Shown one piece after another: positions 8,231-16,974 of a stretch of 64,000 nucleotides of DNA (its first letter is position 1; each line of letters opens with the position of its first letter). Source of the DNA: Bacillus licheniformis DSM 13 = ATCC 14580 (lineage in GTDB: Bacteria > Bacillota > Bacilli > Bacillales > Bacillaceae). The notes below the pieces were generated by a model that saw only the letters and a list, made by a program, of their open reading frames with translations, did not search any database and was not told where the DNA came from. The position numbers were made by a program, and so were the translations under genes. The DNA is taken from positions 1,919,501 to 1,983,500 of the forward strand of contig NC_006270.3 of the NCBI RefSeq assembly GCF_000011645.1, in the 5' to 3' direction.

Positions 8231-9199
8231 GTGAGGCCGATTATACTGGGCGTTTTTGCAGCCTTCTTTTTTGCTTTTACATTCGTTTTAAACAGGGCGA
8301 TGGAGCTTGAAGGGGGAAGCTGGATCTGGAGCGCTTCGCTGAGATTTATCTTCATGGCGCCTCTTTTATTTGCCATCGTTTGGCTTAGGGGGAATGTGAA
8401 AGAGCTTTTTCAGGAAATTAAAAAAGCGCCGGGCATTTGGGTGAGATGGAGCATCATCGGCTTCGGTCTCTTTTATGCGCCGCTCTGTTTTGCGGCGGCT
8501 TACGGACCGGGCTGGCTGATCGCGGGAACATGGCAAATCACGATCATTTCCGGTTCCCTCTTGGCGCCGCTTTTTTATGAAACCGTTCAAACAAAAACAG
8601 GTCCCGTACAGATAAGAGGCAAAATTCCTTATAAGGGGCTCACGATGTCGTTCATCATTTTAATCGGGGTGGCGCTGATGCAAGCTGAGCACGCGGCACA
8701 GCTTTCTTTGCACGAGATGCTGCTGTGCATCGCGCCGGTTATATTGGCTTCATTTGCTTATCCGCTTGGGAACAGAAAAATGATGGAAGTTTGCGCCGGG
8801 CGCCTCGATGCTTATCAGCGGGTATTGGGGATGACGCTGGCAAGCCTTCCGTTTTGGCTGATCCTCTCGCTGTACGGGCTGGCATCGGCAGGTGCGCCCA
8901 GCCGGGGACAAGTCATTCAGTCAGGATTGGTGGCTGTATTTTCCGGAATATGCGCGACTGTGCTGTTCTTTGCCGCAACAGATCTTGTAAAAGGGGATAT
9001 GCGCAAATTAGCGGCTGTTGAGGCCACACAATCGTTTGAAGTGCTGTTTGCGGCCGCTGGTGAAATTTTAATCCTATCGAGTCCGCTTCCCGGTGCCATC
9101 TCATGGAGCGGAATGGCTCTTGTGATTATCGGAATGGTGTTGAACAGCCATGCATCGAATCAAAAGCCGGCGGTTCAAAGTAAAGCTGCAAAAGCATAA
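8231..9199 (+). CDS. drug/metabolite transporter (EmrE-type DMT) family permease
   Basis: A 322-residue protein with about ten hydrophobic segments in two five-helix halves, typical of the EamA/EmrE-like DMT superfamily. The start is GTG 8231 (MRPIILGVF) with AAAGGAG about 10 bp upstream, 7 bp after the gntR stop. It is probably co-transcribed with gntR and exports or imports a small metabolite sensed by that regulator; no substrate can be read from sequence. A strong terminator follows. Confidence 0.82.
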   Translation: MRPIILGVFAAFFFAFTFVLNRAMELEGGSWIWSASLRFIFMAPLLFAIVWLRGNVKELFQEIKKAPGIWVRWSIIGFGLFYAPLCFAAAYGPGWLIAGTWQITIISGSLLAPLFYETVQTKTGPVQIRGKIPYKGLTMSFIILIGVALMQAEHAAQLSLHEMLLCIAPVILASFAYPLGNRKMMEVCAGRLDAYQRVLGMTLASLPFWLILSLYGLASAGAPSRGQVIQSGLVAVFSGICATVLFFAATDLVKGDMRKLAAVEATQSFEVLFAAAGEILILSSPLPGAISWSGMALVIIGMVLNSHASNQKPAVQSKAAKA

Positions 9200-9201
9200 A
9201 A

Positions 9202-9240
9202 AAAGCCTGCGATCTATACGAGACAGATCGCGGGCTTTTC
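9202..9240. terminator. terminator after the DMT permease
   Basis: A 13-bp stem (AAGCCTGCGATCT with AGATCGCGGGCTT) flanked by A and T runs. It separates the transporter from the convergent cwlC gene and can work for both strands. Confidence 0.9.
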
Positions 9241-9253
9241 TTGATGATTGTCC

Positions 9254-10015
9254 CTATTCCTGGTAAATGAAAGCATCAAATCCGGCGTTTTTGGCTTGCT
9301 GAACAAGCGCTTCTGCATTCTCTTTCGAAGAAAAGGCGCCAATTTGCACTTTGTAAAGGCTGTCCCTGTCAATTACAATGGCATCAAACCCTTTTGCTTT
9401 CGCTTGAGCGGCAAGTGAATCGGCGTTGGCTTTGTCCCTGAAAGCGCCGATTTGCACTTTAAAAAGGGCTGTGGATTTTTTTGAAAGGTTAAATGCCCTT
9501 GCCAGTCCGTTGGCGTGGCCTCTCGCAATGGATTGAATAAACGCGGATGACTTCAGTTTCTCGGCGTCGCTTGTATTGTCTACAAAGCCATTTTCCGTAA
9601 GCAGTGCTGGCATTGCTGTTTCCCTTAGCACGTGAAAATTGGCTGTTTTCTTGCCGCGATCCCTGAAATCAACCACTTTTAAAATCTCTTCATGCATGAT
9701 ATCCCGATAGGTGGTGGTAGGTGCGCCGACGCCGGGATAAATGTAATCCTCGAAACCTGTCCCGCCCCCGGCATTGATGTGAATCGATAGAAAGTAGTCC
9801 GCCCCCCAGCTGTTCGCGGCGTTCGTGCGTTGCGTCAGACTGACGGTTTGGTCGCTTGTCCGGCTCAGCTGGACTGTAACATTTTGATATTCATTCAGGA
9901 GAATGTTTCTTAAAGCCAAGGCGATTTGCAATGTTAACTGTTTTTCTTGCAAACCATTGGCTGAAGCGCCTGGATCAGTCCCGCCATGGCCGGGATCGAT
10001 AAAAATTTTTACCAC
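9254..10015 (-). CDS. cwlC: N-acetylmuramoyl-L-alanine amidase CwlC
   Basis: A 253-residue protein with an N-terminal Amidase_3 domain (about 1-175: DPGHGGTDPGA zinc His, SIHINAGGG, LLTENGFVDN catalytic Glu) and two SPOR repeats at the C terminus (FKVQIGAFRDK..., YKVQIGAFSSK...). It cleaves the MurNAc-L-Ala bond. The B. subtilis orthologue lies in the same place (after ymaB, before spoVK) and acts in mother-cell lysis. There is no signal peptide, as in CwlC. The start is GTG with AGGTGATG upstream. Confidence 0.92.
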   Translation of the reverse strand: MVKIFIDPGHGGTDPGASANGLQEKQLTLQIALALRNILLNEYQNVTVQLSRTSDQTVSLTQRTNAANSWGADYFLSIHINAGGGTGFEDYIYPGVGAPTTTYRDIMHEEILKVVDFRDRGKKTANFHVLRETAMPALLTENGFVDNTSDAEKLKSSAFIQSIARGHANGLARAFNLSKKSTALFKVQIGAFRDKANADSLAAQAKAKGFDAIVIDRDSLYKVQIGAFSSKENAEALVQQAKNAGFDAFIYQE

Positions 10016-10239
10016 AAGACATCACCTCAATAAACAGTCTATGAACTGATGTATGGGAAGGGTTGTACGATTGTCACCTGATAACGGAATTTTTTAAATA
10101 TTCAGCTTATTATAGAACGCAATATGATCTTTAGGCAAGGGGGTTGCATGATTAATGTTTTTATCATATAATAAATTACGCTGCATTGTACGTAATGATA
10201 ATTAAGTTTTAACCTTTAAGCTGTAATAGGGAGTTTTAT

Positions 10240-10384
10240 ATCGGAACCGGAATGTCATGCCTTCCTCGAAAGGACGACAGGAACGTTTCTGCAGACACCC
10301 ACTTTGAGGAGTGTGGTTTAAAACTTTCTTACTTGCATACGGCAATTGCAGCACTTAAGTCATTTGAACAAAATGGCTTTTTTA
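10240..10384 (+). ncRNA. candidate small RNA with terminator (unassigned)
   Basis: The stretch between cwlC and the DMT pair holds GC-rich helices (for example CCACACTCC-like pairing around 10298-10320) in otherwise AT-rich DNA. It ends with an 8-bp hairpin (AGTCATTT/AAATGGCT, 10358-10378) and six T. No open frame of useful length covers it on either strand. I recognise no known RNA family. Confidence 0.25.
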
Positions 10385-10447
10385 TTTGCGGAAAAATAGT
10401 TTACAATAAAAATTTTATGTAAACTAAATTGCTGTGAAATTTGAAAT

Positions 10448-10470
10448 AAAGGGCGGTTTCCGCCCTTTTA
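10448..10470. terminator. bidirectional terminator
   Basis: Stem AAAGGGCGG/CCGCCCTTT with a 3-nt loop (TTT). It lies 78 bp after the minus-strand DMT genes and also closes the plus-strand intergenic region. Confidence 0.75.
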
Positions 10471-10547
10471 TTCATTTTAAAGCGAATTGCGTAATATGAA
10501 ATTAATGCGTGAATGCCAGCCGGCAGAAGATGCAAAAATGACTGGCG

Positions 10548-11030
10548 TCAAAAATGCTGAATGATCATAATTCCTGTGATCATCAGGACGATTCCTAGAA
10601 TGCGCTGGACGTTCAAGCGGTGTTTGGGGATTCCGAACCACCCAAAATGATCGATGACGAGGGCGATGATCATTTGGCCGCTTAAAGCCAAAACAACAGT
10701 AAGAGACGCTCCGACAATCGGCAAAAGCAAAATATTGGACGTAATAAAGACGACGCCGAGTATTCCGCCTGTCCAGAGCCACCACGGACTGCTTGTGACA
10801 AAGGTTTTTGCTGTTTGTAAATTGTTTAAAAATAACCGCCGATGCTCAATGAACGATGTAAGAAAAAGAAGAACGAGCATTCCCACCAAAAACGAAATCA
10901 GAGAAGCGATAAAAGGTGAGTGGATAGCATTTCTCAGCTCTGAATTAATGGATGTTTGAATCGGGGATGCCATTCCGGCAAAAAGCCCGAGCATCATGAA
11001 AAGAAAAACGTACATAGATTTGTTTTTCAT
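10548..11030 (-). CDS. YdcZ/DUF606-type DMT membrane protein (second of pair)
   Basis: A 160-residue protein with five hydrophobic segments, a half-size DMT transporter of the DUF606 type. The conserved GMASPIQTSINSEL near the N terminus and the SGQMIIALVIDHFGWFGIP motif are also found in its upstream neighbour. The pair probably forms a two-subunit transporter. SD AGGGAG lies upstream. The two genes are 22 bp apart in one minus-strand operon. Substrate unknown. Confidence 0.85.
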   Translation of the reverse strand: MKNKSMYVFLFMMLGLFAGMASPIQTSINSELRNAIHSPFIASLISFLVGMLVLLFLTSFIEHRRLFLNNLQTAKTFVTSSPWWLWTGGILGVVFITSNILLLPIVGASLTVVLALSGQMIIALVIDHFGWFGIPKHRLNVQRILGIVLMITGIMIIQHF

Positions 11031-11052
11031 CTGTGATGAACTCCCTTGCTAT

Positions 11053-11505
11053 TTAATATTTTTTGATGATGAAAACTCCGGAAATAATGAATAAAATGCC
11101 GATGATTCTAGGAAAGTTTAATTCATGAACGGGTACGTGAAACCATCCGAAGTGATCGATCGCCAGAGCCATGATCATCTGCCCAAGCAGAGTGACGACA
11201 ACCGTCAGAGCTGATCCAAGACGCGGAAGCAACAAAATATTTGAAGTTAAATAAAAAACGCCTAAACATCCGCCTCCAATGAGGATCCACCAGGGAATGG
11301 AAGGAACAAGTCCGATGATAGACAAAAAATGGCGCTCTGTCACTAAGGCGACAATGAGCAGGAGAAGCGTCCCGACAAAAAAAGAAATGGCCGCCGCCCC
11401 GTAAGGTGACCCGATTTTCATGCCCAGCCGTGAATTAATTGAGGTTTGAACGGGAATGGCCATTCCGGCCAAAATGCCGGCTATCAGTATTAAAATGATC
11501 ATCAT
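11053..11505 (-). CDS. YdcZ/DUF606-type DMT membrane protein (first of pair)
   Basis: A 150-residue half-size DMT protein with five membrane segments. GMAIPVQTSINSRLG and LGQMIMALAIDHFGWF align directly with the downstream gene, so the pair arose by duplication and likely works as a heterodimer. AAGGAG is well placed before the ATG. It leads the minus-strand operon that ends at 10448. Confidence 0.85.
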   Translation of the reverse strand: MMIILILIAGILAGMAIPVQTSINSRLGMKIGSPYGAAAISFFVGTLLLLIVALVTERHFLSIIGLVPSIPWWILIGGGCLGVFYLTSNILLLPRLGSALTVVVTLLGQMIMALAIDHFGWFHVPVHELNFPRIIGILFIISGVFIIKKY

Positions 11506-11680
11506 TTCTAAAAACTCCTTTTTGCGTTGATTGGAACGATTATTTCAAATCTGCGGAAAGCCTTGCTGTTTTGAAGGACACCTTGTATTTTGGCGAAAAG
11601 GAGTTCATGATGCAAGTGTTGATTGATGAAAAGATTGCTTATTGTGATCCCCTCTGCGGCTTAATGTTGAGAGTGCCCCC

Positions 11681-11887
11681 TTATGTATTAAATAGCGCAA
11701 ATCGGTAGAACAGCCAAGTGGGACAATAACTTTGATTTTTACGATCCGCCATACAAAAACCTTTGGTATCCCAGTCATTGTAAAGCTCACTTTTGTCTTT
11801 TCTTTTGCGACCTTTGCCATTGCATCCTGCACATTGAAATTCAAAGCCAATACTTTCCTCAACAGCCGCTTTATTTCTACATATCAT
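11681..11887 (-). CDS. doubtful small cysteine-containing protein
   Basis: A 68-residue frame with a CAGC pair and two later cysteines; from the internal ATG it reads MICRNKAAVEESIGFEFQ. There is no clear ribosome site and no family I know. A second minus-strand frame overlaps it, so it may be a relic or chance. It lies in a 500-bp gap between the DMT pair and the Rok fragment in which nothing else is evident. Confidence 0.25.
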   Translation of the reverse strand: MICRNKAAVEESIGFEFQCAGCNGKGRKRKDKSELYNDWDTKGFCMADRKNQSYCPTWLFYRFALFNT

Positions 11888-12032
11888 TTCTATATTTGTA
11901 TAAAAAATCAAGTTTGAATCACGGCAAAATTCCGCTCACCCAATTGAACAGGCAAATTTTTGGGAAAGAAGAATTGTTAAACTGAAAAAAGTCCTTTACA
12001 CTACAAGTAATATTTTGTTAGGGGGTGGGAAC

Positions 12033-12236
12033 GTGTTCAACGAAAGAGAGGCGCTCCGATTAAGACTGGAGCAACTGAACAATGCCGAGATTCAGATCAT
12101 ACGCGAACTCCAAAGTGAGCGGAAAGACATTTATTCCAGGCTGCGGGAATTAGATCGTCAAAAAGTTTCTTCATCACATCATAAAAAAACTTTATTAGAG
12201 TTAGTCGATGAAACTGTAAATCTCTTGAAAAAATAG
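12033..12236 (+). CDS. Rok N-terminal domain only (lacks DNA-binding domain)
   Basis: A 67-residue protein starting at GTG 12033 with a G-rich SD. Its first 35 residues (FNEREALRLRLEQLNNAE...RLRELDR) are almost identical to the oligomerisation region of B. subtilis Rok, the AT-rich DNA silencer and repressor of comK. The C-terminal winged helix is absent; the frame ends after LLKK. A paralogue at 39971 keeps both domains. The upstream DNA also matches that paralogue, so this is a truncated duplicate still carrying its promoter. It could hetero-oligomerise with Rok and blunt silencing (inference), or be a decaying relic. Confidence 0.8.
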   Translation: MFNEREALRLRLEQLNNAEIQIIRELQSERKDIYSRLRELDRQKVSSSHHKKTLLELVDETVNLLKK

Positions 12237-12339
12237 ATCGAGTTGTAGATGAAAGAATTAACAGCAGCCGATGCTTGACCAAAAAGATAAAAAAGCAAGT
12301 TATACTTGTAATTGTGCGAAAAATGGAAAGGTTAGCAAC

Positions 12340-12368
12340 TTGACTAGAAAAAAAACATTGTATAAGAT
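12340..12368 (+). promoter_or_regulatory. sigma-A promoter of the tetR-hyu operon
   Basis: TTGACT (12340-12345), 17-bp spacer, TAAGAT (12363-12368) preceded by TA. It lies about 80 bp upstream of the tetR start and is the only strong promoter visible before the six-gene operon. Confidence 0.7.
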
Positions 12369-12405
12369 TATTCTTACAAATCCAATAGGAATAAAAGCCC
12401 TAAAA

Positions 12406-12425
12406 CTGACTGACTTGTCAATCAA
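12406..12425 (+). promoter_or_regulatory. probable TetR operator
   Basis: An imperfect palindrome CTGACTGACT|TGTCAATCAA lies 25 bp before the tetR start and downstream of its promoter, and is enclosed by CCCTAA (12399) and TTAGGG (12430). It is the best candidate for autoregulation. Confidence 0.5.
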
Positions 12426-12449
12426 GGCTTAGGGTGAGGAGGGAAATAC

Positions 12450-13073
12450 ATGGGGAATACAGACACAAGAGAGGAATTGCTACATATCGCGCTTGAGCTT
12501 TTTGCTACGAAAGGATACCACGCGGCAAAAATTTCAGATATCGTAAAACAGGCTGGCGTTGCACAGGGAACCTTTTACTGGCACTTCAAAAGCAAAGAAG
12601 AAATCGCCAAGGAAATCATAGGCAGAGGGAAAGATAACCTTCTCGCAGCCATTCATCAAGGCTACAGGCAAACGTTTGCTCTTGCCGATGATATGATCCA
12701 ATCCACGACAGCGCTTATGAAAAGAATTTTTACGTTTGCACAGGAGAATAGAAACTTAATGACATTTTTATTAGTCAAGGGACAAGGCGCCGATCCGGAA
12801 ATCAGGGAGGCAATCGAAGAGGCGCTGATCAGTGTTGAACAGGCATTTAAAAAGAACATTCAAAGGGCTACAGAACTTGGAATGCTAAATTCCTCCCATA
12901 ACACTGATCTGCAGGCCACCATGTTAACAAGTCTTGTGTTGGGCACACTATCAAAATGGCTTTTTGGGCCAAAGCATGATCTGAATTATGTTCCTAAGTT
13001 TTCAGTTGATGAAATGACTGAAGAATTGGTTCATTTTGAATTTTTCGGACTGATTGGCCAAAGGGGGAATTAA
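12450..13073 (+). CDS. TetR-family regulator of the hydantoinase operon
   Basis: A 207-residue TetR-family protein. The N-terminal HTH (ALELFATKGYHAAKISDIVKQ...GTFYWHFKSKEEI, about 10-55) is canonical; the rest is a helical ligand domain. SD GGTGAGGAGGG precedes the ATG. It is the first gene of a tight operon: OsmC starts 3 bp after its stop, then the NCS1 permease and three hydantoinase-type genes. The ligand is probably the pathway substrate or a product. Confidence 0.88.
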   Translation: MGNTDTREELLHIALELFATKGYHAAKISDIVKQAGVAQGTFYWHFKSKEEIAKEIIGRGKDNLLAAIHQGYRQTFALADDMIQSTTALMKRIFTFAQENRNLMTFLLVKGQGADPEIREAIEEALISVEQAFKKNIQRATELGMLNSSHNTDLQATMLTSLVLGTLSKWLFGPKHDLNYVPKFSVDEMTEELVHFEFFGLIGQRGN

Positions 13074-13075
13074 AT

Positions 13076-13462
13076 TTGTCTACTATTCAAAAAACAAATG
13101 GAGAGTTTGGGATTTTTCATGAAGCCGGTATGCAGGCGAAAGGGTCTTTCACTCCGAATTCAGACGGACTTACACCGATTGAGCTGTTGGAAGCTTCATT
13201 AGGTATGTGCATCACCATTTCTTTGCAAAAGATGTTTGAAAGGGATGGTATAGAGGTGCTGGAGGATGAGTTTTCCGTTTCTGTTTCCGCCGCTAAAGCC
13301 CCCGAAGGCCCGTCCCGTGTTGAAAAATGTTCGGTTAGCGTTAAATTGCCTGAGCATCTTCCGACCGACTATAAAAAGAAACTAATCACCTCTGCTGAAA
13401 GGGCATGTACAATCGGCAATACGTTAAAGCGAGGGGTAACGATTGATACCAATATGGTGTAA
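13076..13462 (+). CDS. OsmC-family protein
   Basis: A 128-residue protein starting at TTG 13076 with AAGGGGG upstream. The OsmC fold is shown by GLTPIELLEASLGMCITISLQ, which has the first conserved Cys, and ERACTIGNTLKRG, which has the second. OsmC/Ohr proteins reduce organic peroxides through these two cysteines. It sits between tetR and the permease, so it may protect against a reactive intermediate of this pathway or act on a thiol or electrophile (inference). Confidence 0.85.
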   Translation: MSTIQKTNGEFGIFHEAGMQAKGSFTPNSDGLTPIELLEASLGMCITISLQKMFERDGIEVLEDEFSVSVSAAKAPEGPSRVEKCSVSVKLPEHLPTDYKKKLITSAERACTIGNTLKRGVTIDTNMV

Positions 13463-13494
13463 CAACCTACATGATGAAACGAAGGAGCATGAAA

Positions 13495-14844
13495 ATGGAA
13501 AACAACAGTAAAAAACCTTCCTATACAAACGCTGATGATTTTGCTGTTACATCAGTCCCTGAAAATAAAAGAAAATCGATTTTTAACATTACGATTACAA
13601 GCTGTGCCTGGATCATCTCATTGTCGACGATTGTGACTGGAGGGGCATTAATCCAGGGATTGAATTTTGCACATGCCGTTTTAGCAGCTGTCTTAGGCAT
13701 GCTGATTCTTGCGGTATATGGCTTTTTTCAAGGAGTAATGGGTGCGAAATACGGAATATCGACTACCGTTCTTGCCCGTCTGGCCTTTGGTCGCTACGGA
13801 TCGAGCCTTTTTGGAATTGTCTTGGCGCTGACGCTTGGAATCGGCTGGTTCGGCTGGCAGGTTGCTTTCTTTGGCACGACCATTTCCGAAATGTTTCCGG
13901 GTGTTTGGCTTGCAAAGCCTGAGGTCGCCATCGTTTGGGGCGGCATTTTAATGATCCTTACCGCGTTTATAGGATATCGCGGGCTTGCCGCTTTAAGCTT
14001 TATCGCTGTACCTTTAGTCGTCATTTTTTCCATATGGGGAATCATAAGTGCTGTCAATTACTCAGGAAGCTGGCATAACTTGCTGACATTTCACCCGACA
14101 GGGGATCCTCTGACGATATTTGCCGGAATTACAATTGTCGTTGGAAATGCTGCATTGGGCGCGGTTGTTTTTCCTGATGTGACGAGATATGCAAAAGGAG
14201 CGGTTTCAGGAGGAATAGGCGCTTCTGTAGGTTATTTCCTTGGAGGAGTGTTCTGTCTTGTTGCGGGAGCGGCAATGGCGATTGCCGCGAATGTTCCGGA
14301 TATCGGGTCAACACCGAATATTCCTGCCGCTATGAGCAAGCTTGGCCTGGGCTTTTTAGCATTTTTAATCATCGTTTTTGCACAATGGACGACAAACGAT
14401 AACAATTTGTATACCGGTTCGCTAGGGCTTCGCAATGTTGTGAACATTCCTAAGAAAGCACTTGTGGCGATCATGGGCGTGATCGGAATTATCATTGCAT
14501 TACTAGGTGTCCAAAATATGTTTGTGCCATTTTTAACATTCTTAGGCTTGTATGTTCCGCCGATTGCGGGAGTCATGATCGCCGATCATTGGATCACAGC
14601 ACCTGTCATCAAGAAAAAACAATATCAATTCGGGGCTGGAACAACTTATTCGAAGCTGAATGTTGCGGCGATTCTTTCGGTGATCATCGGAGGTTTTACC
14701 GCTTCAAAGATAACGTTCGGCATCGGGCCGATTAACTCTACTATACTTGCATTTTTGATTTATATCATCTTTACGTTTATTTTCACAAAATTAAATCTCC
14801 GTTACGAAATCGGAGAAGCGACAGAGGAATCGTCTGGTTTTTAA
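13495..14844 (+). CDS. NCS1-family cytosine/purine/hydantoin-type permease
   Basis: A 449-residue permease with about twelve membrane segments and a hydrophilic N terminus (NADDFAVTSVPENKRKS). It resembles CodB and related NCS1 transporters that bring in cytosine, allantoin or hydantoins. The start at ATG 13495 is set by AAGGAG 7 bp upstream; ATGs at 13471 and 13489 are too close to it or lack an SD. Its place directly upstream of hyuA suggests uptake of the cyclic amide that the Hyu enzymes open. Confidence 0.87.
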   Translation: MENNSKKPSYTNADDFAVTSVPENKRKSIFNITITSCAWIISLSTIVTGGALIQGLNFAHAVLAAVLGMLILAVYGFFQGVMGAKYGISTTVLARLAFGRYGSSLFGIVLALTLGIGWFGWQVAFFGTTISEMFPGVWLAKPEVAIVWGGILMILTAFIGYRGLAALSFIAVPLVVIFSIWGIISAVNYSGSWHNLLTFHPTGDPLTIFAGITIVVGNAALGAVVFPDVTRYAKGAVSGGIGASVGYFLGGVFCLVAGAAMAIAANVPDIGSTPNIPAAMSKLGLGFLAFLIIVFAQWTTNDNNLYTGSLGLRNVVNIPKKALVAIMGVIGIIIALLGVQNMFVPFLTFLGLYVPPIAGVMIADHWITAPVIKKKQYQFGAGTTYSKLNVAAILSVIIGGFTASKITFGIGPINSTILAFLIYIIFTFIFTKLNLRYEIGEATEESSGF

Positions 14845-14868
14845 GCGGATAAGGAGGAAAGGTTTTCA

Positions 14869-16974
14869 ATGATGAATGAAAAAAACCAATGGGTATTTGG
14901 AATTGATGTCGGCGGGACGTTTACAGATTTAGTGGCAGTCAACAAGGACGGAAAAATGGTTTCGACGAAGACGCCTTCAACCCCAGACCAGTCTGATGGT
15001 GTCATGAACGGAATTAAAAAAATGGCTGAAATCATCGGAATAGACGTAAAGGATCTATTAGCCAATAGTCCATTGGTTGTCCATGGAACAACAGTTGCCA
15101 CTAACGCCTTGCTGGAATATAACGGAGCAAAGGTGGGGCTTCTCACAACGGAAGGCTTTCGGGACGAAATCGAATTCCGCCGCGCGTATAAAGAAAGCGT
15201 GTTTTCTCCGCGCTTAGAAGCTCCTTATCAAATTGTCCCAAGAAGGTATCGTGTGGGGATTCCTGAACGACTGGATCATACAGGAAATGTCGTAACTAAG
15301 CTTGATGAAGAAGCCGTCCGCCGGGCAGTCCGCGGGTTTATCCAAGAGGGGGTCGAAGCCGTTGCTGTCTGCTTTCTGTTCAGCTTCATGAATCCTTCAC
15401 ATGAAATCCGTGTCAAAGAGATTATTCAAGAGGAAGCTCCCGGCATGTTTGTATCGTTATCGTATGAAGTGCTGCCGCAGATTCGGGAATTTGAACGGGT
15501 GAGCACGACCATTGTCAATGCGTTTACCGGCCCTTCCATGCAAAGCTACTTAAACCATCTTGACGAACGGTTTCGCGAAGACGGATTTACTGGAGAACTG
15601 TTTGTTATGCAATCAAACGGGGGGGTCCAAAATGTCATTCAAAGCGGGAAATTTGCCGCGGGTGGCCTTTTGTCAGGTCCAGCCGGAGGAGTGACGGCTG
15701 CTTCCTTTATCGGGGAAAAATCGGGCTACGAGAACGTCATTACCGTAGACATGGGCGGAACAAGCTATGATGTCTCGGTTATCGAAAAATTAAATCCGGC
15801 GATCACGACGGAAAATTGGATCAGCAGATACAGGGTTGCCTTGCCGATGATGGATATCCATACGATCGGCTCCGGCGGCGGAAGCATCGCCTGGATTGAC
15901 AGCGGCGGAGCTTTACAAGTCGGCCCGCGAAGCGCAGGCTCAAATCCGGGGCCGGCCTGCTACGGAAGGGGCGGAGAAGAACCGACTGTTACAGACGTGA
16001 ATGTCTTCTTAGGCTATATCAACCCTGATAACTTCCTTGGCGGAGAAATGAAGCTTGACCGTTCGCTGGCTGAAAAAGCCATTCGTACACGAATTGCCGA
16101 ACCGCTCGGAATTTCGACAGTGGAAGCCGCGCTTGCAATCTCACAAATCGTCAATAGTGATATGTCAAATGCAGTCCACTTTGTAACGACACAGCGAGGC
16201 CATGATCCAAGGAACTTCGCCCTGATGGCTGTCGGCGGCGCCGGAGCCATCCATGCAGGCAAGCAGGCGGAAGACCTGGGCATTAAAACCGTTATCGTTC
16301 CGTCCCTTGCTCCGGTCTTTTGTGCGCTCGGCGATGTGGCGGCAAACCTTAAAGTAACGGAGCTCAGGACGCGCTTTGAAAGTTTGAAAAACGTTGACCT
16401 GCAAGCGATGAACGCCGATTTTGAAAAGATGGAACAGACGGCCCGCGAAAAACTTGGAGGCCAATCGGTCACCAATCAATATGAAACGCGTCGCTTTATC
16501 GATATGCGCTACGCGGGGGAAGTCCATGAAGTAACCGTACCGGTGAAGTCAAGGACGCGAAGGATTACAGAGTTGAATCTTGAAGCAACGGCGGCAGACT
16601 TCCATGACCTTCATGAAAGAATGTTTGCCCATAAAGACCCTGAGCACGACATTGAAATCTTAAACCTCCGTCTTGATCTGGTGGGAGTCAGAGAGCCGTT
16701 AAAGCTTAAGGAGGAGCAGTTTGAACAAGAGGATCCTTCAAAAGCGAAAACAGGTGAACGCGATATGTATTTTGACATCGAACCGGCGAAAACGCCTATT
16801 TTCAACGGGTCAATGCTTGAGCCGGGCAACCTGATTGTCGGTCCTGCCATCATTGAGCAATGGGGTACGACCATTGTTGTTTACCCGGGACATGAGGCTC
16901 TAATCGATTCATACCGCAACTGTGTCATCGAAGTAAAGCATGCTCAACAGGCGACAAGAGGTGGAAATGCATGA
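14869..16974 (+). CDS. hydantoinase/oxoprolinase A subunit (HyuA)
   Basis: A 701-residue HyuA-family protein. It has the N-terminal ATP-binding FGIDVGGTFTDLVA, the central DMGGTSYDVS and GSGGGSIAW motifs of the ASKHA fold, and RSAGSNPGPACYGRGG. HyuA enzymes phosphorylate a lactam carbonyl (hydantoins, 5-oxoproline, caprolactam) or serve in acetone and acetophenone carboxylases. The substrate cannot be fixed from sequence. It overlaps the next gene by 4 bp (ATGA), so the subunits are translationally coupled. Confidence 0.92.
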   Translation: MMNEKNQWVFGIDVGGTFTDLVAVNKDGKMVSTKTPSTPDQSDGVMNGIKKMAEIIGIDVKDLLANSPLVVHGTTVATNALLEYNGAKVGLLTTEGFRDEIEFRRAYKESVFSPRLEAPYQIVPRRYRVGIPERLDHTGNVVTKLDEEAVRRAVRGFIQEGVEAVAVCFLFSFMNPSHEIRVKEIIQEEAPGMFVSLSYEVLPQIREFERVSTTIVNAFTGPSMQSYLNHLDERFREDGFTGELFVMQSNGGVQNVIQSGKFAAGGLLSGPAGGVTAASFIGEKSGYENVITVDMGGTSYDVSVIEKLNPAITTENWISRYRVALPMMDIHTIGSGGGSIAWIDSGGALQVGPRSAGSNPGPACYGRGGEEPTVTDVNVFLGYINPDNFLGGEMKLDRSLAEKAIRTRIAEPLGISTVEAALAISQIVNSDMSNAVHFVTTQRGHDPRNFALMAVGGAGAIHAGKQAEDLGIKTVIVPSLAPVFCALGDVAANLKVTELRTRFESLKNVDLQAMNADFEKMEQTAREKLGGQSVTNQYETRRFIDMRYAGEVHEVTVPVKSRTRRITELNLEATAADFHDLHERMFAHKDPEHDIEILNLRLDLVGVREPLKLKEEQFEQEDPSKAKTGERDMYFDIEPAKTPIFNGSMLEPGNLIVGPAIIEQWGTTIVVYPGHEALIDSYRNCVIEVKHAQQATRGGNA

